DNA of 20,258 nucleotides, taken from JBAXGE01 sp044344145 (GTDB lineage Bacteria; Planctomycetota; Phycisphaerae; WQYP01). Numbering within the stretch: position 1 is the first letter of the stretch; each line of letters opens with the position of its first letter. Below, piece after piece: positions 14,779 to 20,258 of the stretch. The stretch is from NCBI GenBank assembly GCA_044344145.1, contig JBIJDM010000022.1, positions 1 through 20,258 of the forward strand, in the 5' to 3' direction. A program made the position numbers and the translations under genes. The notes under the pieces are model-generated. The model ran no database searches and had not been told where the DNA came from. It saw only the letters and a program-made list of their open reading frames with translations.

Positions 14779-16008
14779 TCAGCCCGCCTGCACGCGGCAG
14801 ATGCGGCGCTTGCCCACTTGCACAATCGGGGTATCCGCCAGACTCAAGCTGGCCTTGGGGTCGCTGATTTTGCCGTTGTTGAAACTCACCCCGCCCCCTT
14901 CGATGAGCCGCCGGGCCTCGCCCTTGCTGGCGGCAAAGCCGATGGCCACCAGTAAATCCATCGCCACGATGTGCCCGGTGGGCGCCGCGACGATTTTGGT
15001 TTCCATTTCGGTGGGCGTCTGCCCTTCCGAGAACCGCCGGCGGAATTCGTCGGCGGCGCTTTGGGCCAATTCCGCGTTGTGGAATTGTTCCACGATGCTG
15101 CGGGCCAGCACTTCCTTGGCTTCGCGCGGATGGGTGATATTGCTGTCCACCAGCGAGGTGATACGGTCTTCGGGCAGGGGGGTGCAGAGTTTGAACCATT
15201 GCGGCATGGCCCCATCCGGAATGGACATGGTCTTGCCGAACTGTTCGGTGGGCGTTTCACTGACGCCGACATAATTGTTCAGCGACTTGCTCATCTTGGC
15301 TTCGCCATCGGTGCCGACCAGAATAGGCATGACGATGACAATCTGGGGCAGCTGGCCTTCGCTTTCCTGCAGGTCGCGCCCGACGAGATTGTTGAACGTC
15401 TGATCGGTACCGCCGAGTTCGACATCGGCTTTGATCATCACGCTGTCCCAGCCCTGCATCAGCGGGTACATGAATTCATGGATGTAGATGGCCTCGCCAG
15501 CGCGGTGACGCTGCTGGAACGTGTCGCGTTCCAGCATCCGGGCCACCGTCATTTTCTGGCACAGTTGCAGCGCGTCCACAAACGACATTTTGTGCAGCCA
15601 CTCGGAGTTGTAGTGGATTTCCACCTTGCCGGGGGCCATATCCAAAATGCGCCCGGCTTGATTGAAATAGGTGGTGGCGTTGGCTTTGACTTCCTCGGGG
15701 GTCAGTACCGGACGGGTTTTCTTCTTGCCGGTGGGATCGCCGATCATCGCGGTGGCATCGCCGATAATCAGCACCGCGACATGGCCCAAATCCTGGAACT
15801 GCCGGAGCTTGCGCAGCACCACGGCATGCCCCAGATGCAGGTCCGGCGCGGTGGGGTCCATGCCCAGTTTCACGCGCAGGGGCCGCTTCTGCTTGGCCGC
15901 CAATTGCAGACGTTTTTCCAACTGATCGGCGGTATAGACCTGCTCGGTCCCGCGCATCAGAAGTTCCATCTGCTGGGCCAAGGTGAGTTCCGGTTGGGTC
16001 GGTGTCAT
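14779..16008 (-). CDS. tyrS: Tyrosyl-tRNA synthetase (TyrZ-like, KMSKS type)
   Basis: The 409-residue class I synthetase charges tRNA-Tyr. Visible are GMDPTAPDLHLGH with the HIGH-type motif HLGH (58-61), the tyrosine-site region with GGTDQTFN, AKMSKS near 237-241, and a C-terminal S4 RNA-binding domain (about 345-409, with SKGEARRLIEGGGVSFNNGKI). KMSKS rather than KFGKT places it with the TyrZ-like group. The start is the ATG at 16006-16008, with GGAG (16018-16021) nine bases upstream. The frame stays open for 77 more codons, but these run through a non-coding palindromic repeat and are rejected. It is cotranscribed with the ABC ATPase gene and starts beside the RAYT unit. Confidence 0.95.
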   Translation of the reverse strand: MTPTQPELTLAQQMELLMRGTEQVYTADQLEKRLQLAAKQKRPLRVKLGMDPTAPDLHLGHAVVLRKLRQFQDLGHVAVLIIGDATAMIGDPTGKKKTRPVLTPEEVKANATTYFNQAGRILDMAPGKVEIHYNSEWLHKMSFVDALQLCQKMTVARMLERDTFQQRHRAGEAIYIHEFMYPLMQGWDSVMIKADVELGGTDQTFNNLVGRDLQESEGQLPQIVIVMPILVGTDGEAKMSKSLNNYVGVSETPTEQFGKTMSIPDGAMPQWFKLCTPLPEDRITSLVDSNITHPREAKEVLARSIVEQFHNAELAQSAADEFRRRFSEGQTPTEMETKIVAAPTGHIVAMDLLVAIGFAASKGEARRLIEGGGVSFNNGKISDPKASLSLADTPIVQVGKRRICRVQAG

Positions 16009-16038
16009 GTTTTCAAGCTCCGCTAAATCTAAAACCGG

Positions 16039-16067
16039 ATTGTAACCGGATTTGCTGCGGGGCTCCA
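16039..16067 (-). promoter_or_regulatory. Sigma70-type promoter of tyrS
   Basis: On the minus strand, TTGGAG (plus 16062-16067) and TACAAT (plus 16039-16044) are 17 bases apart. The transcript would start near 16032, about 24 bases before the ATG. An 11-bp tandem repeat (AACCGGATT at 16033-16041 and 16044-16052) overlaps the -10 box and start site and could be an operator. The short leader leaves no room for a T-box. Confidence 0.6.
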
Positions 16068-16089
16068 ATTGTCCACAAATGACATTTAT

Positions 16090-16253
16090 GTGGTGCCCCC
16101 ATGTGGTGCCGACGCCCCGTCGGCATTCGGCCCAACGGGCCGACTCTTTGGCATAAGGTTGGACGTTACTTCCCCCCTCGGTCCCATGGTAGCAAGCTTG
16201 GCCCCTTCGGGACCAATGCCGACGGGGCGTCGGCACCACCTAAAAGGCACCAC
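16090..16253. repeat. Left REP/BIME-like element
   Basis: The core 16103-16239 has perfect 24-bp terminal inverted repeats (16103-16126 and 16216-16239). Each end is GTGG directly followed by an 8-bp stem TGCCGACG/CGTCGGCA with loop CCC. Inside the left end is a second hairpin, TCGGCCC-AAC-GGGCCGA (16127-16143); inside the right end is TTGGCCCC-TTC-GGGACCAA (16198-16216) with one mismatch. An outer pair, GTGGTGCC (16090-16097) and GGCACCAC (16246-16253), repeats the tag and the foot of the stem. The element fills most of the 297 bases between tyrS and the RAYT gene. Confidence 0.9.
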
Positions 16254-16269
16254 GGTATGTGGTATTACT

Positions 16270-16297
16270 TTGCGGCATGGTGTGGGTTGGTTATACT
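16270..16297 (+). promoter_or_regulatory. Candidate promoter of the RAYT gene
   Basis: TTGCGG (16270-16275) and TATACT (16292-16297) are 16 bases apart. Only eight bases lie between the -10 box and the ATG at 16306, so a transcript from here would be leaderless or start at that ATG; the alternative ATG at 16357 would have a leader of about 50 nt. It lies just outside the left element. Confidence 0.4.
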
Positions 16298-16305
16298 GCC
16301 CGACC

Positions 16306-16944
16306 ATGATGAAACCCCCTTATCCCAACCCGGTCGGTTTTTCGTGGGATAGCGCCATGATGGCTCATCGCGATTGTTTACCGCATCTACGTCAGAACAA
16401 CGTGATCTATTTTGTGACCTTTCGTTTGGCGGATTCTTTGCCTCAGGAGAAAGTCCAGGTCCTGTGTTGCCGGCGGGATCGTTGGTGTGAAATGAACCCT
16501 CCACCCCATAACCCAGAGCAGATGCGGGAGTATCACAGAATCTGGACGATGCCTCTGGAACGTCTGGGTGACTCGGGCTTGGGGTGTTGTGTGTTACGAC
16601 ATGCTCCATGGCGTGCGGCGGTAGCCCAAACCTTACATCATGGTGATCCGAGCCGATATCGTTTAGGGGCTTATGTGATTATGCCCAATCATGTGCATGC
16701 ATTACTACAAGTCCATAGCCAGACGAATCTGTCGGATATCATTAAGGCTTGGAAGTCCATTAGCGCCAAAGCGATTAATAAAGTCCGCAACGTTACCGGG
16801 CCGGTCTGGCAGCCGGAATATTTCGACCACATTGTTCGTGACCATGCGGCCTATCTGCGCTTGAACCAATACCTTCGCAATAATCCCATACACTTACCTC
16901 CTGACGACTATACCTTGGGGCAAGGTAGTCTGGTTGTGACATAA
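16306..16944 (+). CDS. REP-associated tyrosine transposase (RAYT, Y1_Tnp/HUH family)
   Basis: The 212-residue protein (from the ATG at 16306) belongs to the IS200/IS605-related Y1 transposases that have been domesticated to act on REP hairpins by single-strand cutting and joining. The N-terminal strand NVIYFVTFRLADSLP is typical of RAYTs. The HUH motif is intact as MPNHVHALL (His129, His131). The candidate catalytic Tyr is Tyr189 in LNQYLRNNP, the usual YxxNP position, preceded by WQPEYFDHIVRDH. The start is unsure: no ribosome site is seen at 16306 or 16309, and ATG 16357 (residue 18) is an alternative. The frame upstream to 16069 is the palindromic element, not protein. Composition is less GC-rich than its neighbours, which suggests acquisition from elsewhere. 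No other IS gene or orfB is present. Confidence 0.88.
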   Translation: MMKPPYPNPVGFSWDSAMMAHRDCLPHLRQNNVIYFVTFRLADSLPQEKVQVLCCRRDRWCEMNPPPHNPEQMREYHRIWTMPLERLGDSGLGCCVLRHAPWRAAVAQTLHHGDPSRYRLGAYVIMPNHVHALLQVHSQTNLSDIIKAWKSISAKAINKVRNVTGPVWQPEYFDHIVRDHAAYLRLNQYLRNNPIHLPPDDYTLGQGSLVVT

Positions 16945-16958
16945 TTAGCTTGTCTATT

Positions 16959-17106
16959 GTGGTGCCTATTGTGGTGCCGACGCCTCGTCGGCATTCGGCC
17001 CAACGGGCCGAGTCTGGGTATGAAGTTGGATGCCGATCTATTCCTTGGCCACATGGTGGCAAGCGTGGCCCCTGCGGGGCCAATGCCGACGGGGCGTCGG
17101 CACCAC
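16959..17106. repeat. Right REP/BIME-like element
   Basis: This is the same element in direct orientation, starting 15 bases after the RAYT stop. The 24-bp ends are at 16971-16994 and 17083-17106. The first 41 bases differ from the left copy at one position only (CCC to CCT, in the hairpin loop), and the last 24 are identical. Inner hairpins are TCGGCCC-AAC-GGGCCGA (16995-17011) and TGGCCCC-TGC-GGGGCCA (about 17066-17082, perfect). The middle has diverged. An outer GTGGTGCC is at 16959-16966, but its partner on the right is missing. Confidence 0.9.
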
Positions 17107-17122
17107 TTTTGGGACGGGGGGA

Positions 17123-17145
17123 GGGCGACCGCCGGCCGCCCCTAC
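17123..17145 (-). repeat. Separate GTAG-type REP hairpin
   Basis: On the minus strand, GTAG (plus 17142-17145) is directly followed by an 8-bp stem, GGGCGGCC/GGTCGCCC with one G-U pair and loop GGC (plus 17123-17141). The layout (tetranucleotide, 8-bp stem, 3-nt loop) is the same as in the GTGG hairpins, but the sequence is different. It may belong to a second REP family. The rest of 17,146-17,224 shows nothing recognisable. Confidence 0.6.
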
Positions 17146-17224
17146 CGTTTTATCCGAATTTATCCCGTTCATCCATGTAAATATCTTTCCCCGTTCGCTC
17201 GTCGCGCCGTTGCGTGAGACCTCC

Positions 17225-17266
17225 CCCCGGTAATAATCATGGGCAGAAGATGCCCATGTTACGGGG
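17225..17266. repeat. Long two-part palindrome after the TPR-peptidase gene
   Basis: An inner perfect 8-bp stem (CATGGGCA at 17238-17245, TGCCCATG at 17251-17258, 5-nt loop) is enclosed by an outer one, CCCCGGTAA (17225-17233) with TTACGGGG (17259-17266), leaving TAAT and one G unpaired. It begins five bases beyond the stop codon of the minus-strand gene. It may be that gene's terminator, although the minus-strand tail (ATTATTACC) is poor in T, or another REP-like palindrome. Confidence 0.6.
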
Positions 17267-17270
17267 CGGG

Positions 17271-20258
17271 TTAATTATCCTTGCCCAGATACCATTTCTT
17301 GGCCGGGGAGGTTTCGGTCAGTTCCAGCGCCTTGCGGGCGGCGGCGGAGGCGCCTTTGAGGTCGCCGAGTTTACCGCGGATGTCGGCGAGGCCTTCCCAG
17401 TAGCTGGGGGTGCGCGGGCTGGTTTGTGTGGCCAGCGTCCAGAACTTTTCCGACCGTTGGTCTTTGCCCGCATCCTGCAGCAGCTTGGCGTAGACGTAAT
17501 GGTTCAGCGAGTTCAGCGAATTCAGTCGCACCGCGCGATAGGCCATATCCTGCGCCTGATCGGACTTTTTCTGTTCGGCGTATATCTCCGCCAGCAGGCG
17601 CGGCATGCGGTCGTCGGTCATGGCGCGCTGCACGAGGAAGTCCAGATGGGGCGCGGCTTTGATGCGGTCCTGGGCGTTGAGATAAATCCCCGCCAGCGCC
17701 TGATGGGGCGCTTCGTTGGGGGGTTGCAACTGGCTCAACTTTTCCCACAGCGGGGTGGCCTTGGCGTAGTCCTTGGCCTTCATGGCCGCGGCGGCCAGTG
17801 CTTCCAGCGCTCGGGCGGGTAGCTGGTCGGGCTGATCGCGATACATCTTGTCGAACAGCGCCAGGCCTTCGGGCTCGGTCTTGGGATTGGACAAGAGCAG
17901 TTGTCCCAGCAGTTTTTGCGCGGGCAGACAGGTGGGATGATCTTTGAGGATGGCTTCCAGGTCCTTGCGCGCGGCGGCCAGTTTGGCGTCAGGTTTCTCG
18001 CCTGCGGGCAGCGCCTGCGGCGGCGCTTTGGGATTGGGCTTCACCATATCAGAGGTGACGAACTGTGCGGGCTGGCTGGCCGGCTGGGTGGCGGGATCGC
18101 CTTTCCATTTGCCGTTGAGTTGCAGGCGCACTTTGTTGGTGCGGGCTTCGGGATCGTGGGCATTGGCGGCGAGGGCCTTTTCCACATCTTCCTGACGGGG
18201 CTGGGCGGGTTGGGCCAGACCCCAGGCGGTGATCTGCGGCTTGGCCCAGAGCAGGAACTCGGCATCAAACGCTTCGGGCGTTTTGCCGAAGACTTTTTTG
18301 ACAGCCTCGGGTTCGGAAACGCCCGCGCCATACGCGGCCAGCAGGTCGCGGATATGCTGGGGGGAATATTTTTCAAGGATGAACTCATAGGTCCAGCGCG
18401 CCTGGGCATAGGCCAGCGGGCGGTCTTCGGGGGTGGCGGGTTTGATAAAGCCCCAGCTCATGTTGATCACGCCGAAGAGGGTGCCCGCCTGCAGCCGTCG
18501 GGCCAGCAGTTGGCAGGTTTTCCAATCGCGCGGGGCCATTTCCTGGCTGGTGGCGCAGGCCTCGGTGAACCAGTGCGGAATGCGGTTGTTGGTTTGTTCC
18601 AGTGTGATGGTGTGGGCGAACTCATGGCGCAAAACCCGGGCCCAGTCGAACTGGTTGGCATCGGCGGTGGCGGGGGTTTCCATGGCGATCACGGTGCCGG
18701 TGCTGGCGCCCACGGTGCCGATCCACGGGATGCCGGTGGTGCGCACGCCGAACTGGGCCTTGTCGGCGTACAGTTCGAGGATGGTTTTGGTCTTGGGGGC
18801 ATAGCCAAAAGTCCCGGTGACGTCGGCATAGATGCTGTCCATGTAGTCCAGGGCCAATTCCGCGATGACCTGGCGGGCGGCATCGGGATAGCGGACCACG
18901 ACGTGCTTGGATTCCAGCCGGCCAAATGTGGCCAGCATATCCAGCAGGGTGAGTTGGTTGTAGGCGCGCAGGTTATAGGGGTCGAGCGCGAAACTCTTTT
19001 CATGGGCCACGCGGGCCTGGTCGGTGTCGCCGATCTGCAGGAACAATTGCGCCAGCCCGTTGTAAGGTTCTGCCCACCATGAGGCCTGCTTGGTGGCGGC
19101 TTCGTAATTGGCCAGCGCGAGTTGGAACTGGCGGCCATCACGCAGGACCTCCGCCGCTTCGTACAGTGTCACGGGGTGGACCGTGCCATCGCTGAGTTTC
19201 ATGGCGTCCAACTGGGCTTGGGCCTTTTCCGGCTGCAGGCGCAGATAATACGCCCCGGCCAGCCAGCCGCGGGCGGCGGGTTGCCAGGGATTCAGCGCCA
19301 GCGATTTTTCCAGCAGGGGGAGGGCATCTTCCGGCGTGCGCTGTTTGATGCGCAGGCGGCCTTCCAAGGCCCAGAGTTCCGGGCCGTCATATTTGGCTTT
19401 GGCTTTGGTCAGTTCTTCCTGGGCCTTTTCAAACGCGTAGCTGTCAATGAAGTACGACACGCCCATGTCGGTGGTATCGAGATTGTTGACGCCGAATTTT
19501 TCCGTGACCAGTTCGATCAGCCCGCCGCCTTCTTTGACATTGTGGGCGACCAGCAGCAGGCGGCCGGCCTCGACCATGGCGGGCCAGTAGGTGGCATCAT
19601 CTTCAAAGATTTTGGCAAAGCGGCCCAGTACGGTTTCGTAGAGTTTATTCCCGCCGCCATTGAGTACGCTGGCGCGGTTGATGGCGATAGCCAGATGGTT
19701 GCGCAGCGAGGAGTTGTCGGGCACTTTGGCGCTGGCGACGTCCACCACTTTTTCATAGGTGCCGGCGGCGGCGGCGAATTGGCCTTCCAGTTCCAGCAAC
19801 TGGCCCAGTTGCACCTGCAGGCGGACGAGATCGGGGGTTTCGACGCTGAGTTTCTTGCCTTTGAGGGTGCTTTCCAGCAGCAGCCGGGCGGGTTCGACCT
19901 GGCCGTGGCGGATCAGTGATTCCGCTTGCAGCGCGACCATGAGGGGTTCTTTTTGCTGGTCGGCAGGCAGGGCGGCGTATTCCTTGTCGAAGCGTTCCAG
20001 CGCGGCCCAGTTGCCCTGACGCAGAATGGCTTCCAGCCGGCCCACACGCTGGCGGGGTAATTCTTCGGGGGCCAGATCCTCGGCCTTGAGCGCGACGAAG
20101 GCTTTTTCCGCCTCGGCGTATTGGCCGAAGAAGAGGCGTTTTTCGGCCTTGACCAAGTCGGTAAAGAACGGCTGGTCAATCAGGCGTTCGAGGAGTTTGG
20201 GTTGGGATGCGGGGGCGAGATTCTGCGACTTTCCCAGCAGGTTTTTCATGCTGTTGGG
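17271..20258 (-). CDS. Large TPR-repeat protein with internal gluzincin (HExxH) peptidase domain, 5' end open
   Basis: At least 992 residues are encoded from the ATG at 20247-20249; the frame stays open to the window edge and no ribosome site is visible, so the true start, perhaps with a signal peptide, may lie outside. Residues 1 to about 440 are helical TPR-like repeats (for example LWALEGRLRIKQRTPEDALP, then LLEKSLALNP). From about 441 to 690 is a peptidase-MA-like domain with the zinc motif HEFAH (about 542-546) and the third-ligand segment WFTEACA about 17 residues on. A Pro/Gln/Ala linker (ATQPASQPAQ, about 720) leads to more TPRs to the end. It is probably a cell-envelope metallopeptidase or a scaffold; the substrate is unknown. 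It stands alone, with no partner gene in the window. Confidence 0.88.
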   Translation of the reverse strand, partial: PNSMKNLLGKSQNLAPASQPKLLERLIDQPFFTDLVKAEKRLFFGQYAEAEKAFVALKAEDLAPEELPRQRVGRLEAILRQGNWAALERFDKEYAALPADQQKEPLMVALQAESLIRHGQVEPARLLLESTLKGKKLSVETPDLVRLQVQLGQLLELEGQFAAAAGTYEKVVDVASAKVPDNSSLRNHLAIAINRASVLNGGGNKLYETVLGRFAKIFEDDATYWPAMVEAGRLLLVAHNVKEGGGLIELVTEKFGVNNLDTTDMGVSYFIDSYAFEKAQEELTKAKAKYDGPELWALEGRLRIKQRTPEDALPLLEKSLALNPWQPAARGWLAGAYYLRLQPEKAQAQLDAMKLSDGTVHPVTLYEAAEVLRDGRQFQLALANYEAATKQASWWAEPYNGLAQLFLQIGDTDQARVAHEKSFALDPYNLRAYNQLTLLDMLATFGRLESKHVVVRYPDAARQVIAELALDYMDSIYADVTGTFGYAPKTKTILELYADKAQFGVRTTGIPWIGTVGASTGTVIAMETPATADANQFDWARVLRHEFAHTITLEQTNNRIPHWFTEACATSQEMAPRDWKTCQLLARRLQAGTLFGVINMSWGFIKPATPEDRPLAYAQARWTYEFILEKYSPQHIRDLLAAYGAGVSEPEAVKKVFGKTPEAFDAEFLLWAKPQITAWGLAQPAQPRQEDVEKALAANAHDPEARTNKVRLQLNGKWKGDPATQPASQPAQFVTSDMVKPNPKAPPQALPAGEKPDAKLAAARKDLEAILKDHPTCLPAQKLLGQLLLSNPKTEPEGLALFDKMYRDQPDQLPARALEALAAAAMKAKDYAKATPLWEKLSQLQPPNEAPHQALAGIYLNAQDRIKAAPHLDFLVQRAMTDDRMPRLLAEIYAEQKKSDQAQDMAYRAVRLNSLNSLNHYVYAKLLQDAGKDQRSEKFWTLATQTSPRTPSYWEGLADIRGKLGDLKGASAAARKALELTETSPAKKWYLGKDN

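Larger units (their letters stand above)
16090..17106 (+). mobile_element. RAYT unit: tyrosine transposase gene between two direct REP/BIME-like elements
   Basis: The unit is a Y1/HUH transposase-like gene (16306-16944) flanked by two direct copies of a ~137-bp palindromic element (cores 16103-16239 and 16971-17106). RAYTs are known to sit among the REP hairpins they act on. The hairpins here carry a GTGG tag at their foot, the GTAG/GTGG-type tag of known REPs. The unit lies between the tyrS promoter and the end of the large TPR-peptidase gene and disrupts neither. I see no target-site duplication. Confidence 0.75.

Noticed and set aside
14971..16026. Long plus-strand ORF opposite tyrS
   Set aside because: It is antisense to well-conserved tyrS codons and has no domain or ribosome site.
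16009..16239. N-terminal extension of the tyrS frame (77 codons)
   Set aside because: It runs through the tyrS promoter and the repeat; synthetase similarity and a ribosome site begin at 16008.
16069..16305. N-terminal extension of the RAYT frame (about 79 codons)
   Set aside because: The stretch is mostly the palindromic element, whose hairpins explain the sequence; RAYT similarity begins only after 16357.
17901..19082. Long Gly-rich plus-strand ORF opposite the TPR-peptidase gene
   Set aside because: It is antisense to a clear protein; Gly/Phe/Gln-rich shadow typical of GC-rich DNA.

Overview
The window is about 20.3 kb of moderately GC-rich bacterial DNA, probably a contig or contig piece, because genes run off both ends. 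The mix of genes suggests the Planctomycetota, perhaps the Phycisphaerae, or a relative in the PVC group. The hints are secreted proteins with Thr/Ala/Pro/Gln linkers, secreted serpins, a Gfo/Idh/MocA oxidoreductase, a long GyrB and an ECF-type promoter. This is an impression from the proteins, not a phylogenetic result.

Layout, left to right: (1) the last 47 codons of a plus-strand gene; (2) a bidirectional terminator and a minus-strand Gfo/Idh/MocA oxidoreductase; (3) a plus-strand class I CPD photolyase; (4) two tandem minus-strand secreted serpins, each with its own ECF/sigma-E-like promoter and terminator; (5) a minus-strand secreted alpha/beta hydrolase whose C-terminus is a paralogue of the fragment at the left edge; (6) an iscR-iscS-iscU-iscA operon with a good sigma70 promoter overlapped by an inverted repeat; (7) gyrB-trmL; (8) tyrS followed directly by an orphan ABC ATPase; (9) a plus-strand RAYT (REP-associated tyrosine transposase) between two direct copies of a ~137-bp palindromic element, with more REP-like hairpins downstream; (10) a large minus-strand TPR protein with an internal HExxH gluzincin peptidase domain, open at the right edge.

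How the genes work together: iscRSUA is a compact Fe-S cluster assembly operon, probably autoregulated, starting directly at the end of trmL. gyrB, trmL, tyrS and photolyase are housekeeping or repair genes. The serpins are probably exported protease inhibitors co-induced by an extracytoplasmic stress sigma factor; their reactive loops differ, so they should have different target proteases.

The most unusual region is 16,090-17,266. The RAYT gene is flanked by two copies of an element whose ends are perfect (left copy) or near-perfect (right copy) 24-bp inverted repeats. Each end is the tetranucleotide GTGG placed directly at the foot of an 8-bp stem with a 3-nt loop. A separate hairpin with the same geometry but a GTAG tag lies just downstream. 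This is the arrangement expected of a RAYT with its own REP/BIME family, and I rate it the best candidate for a little-described system here.
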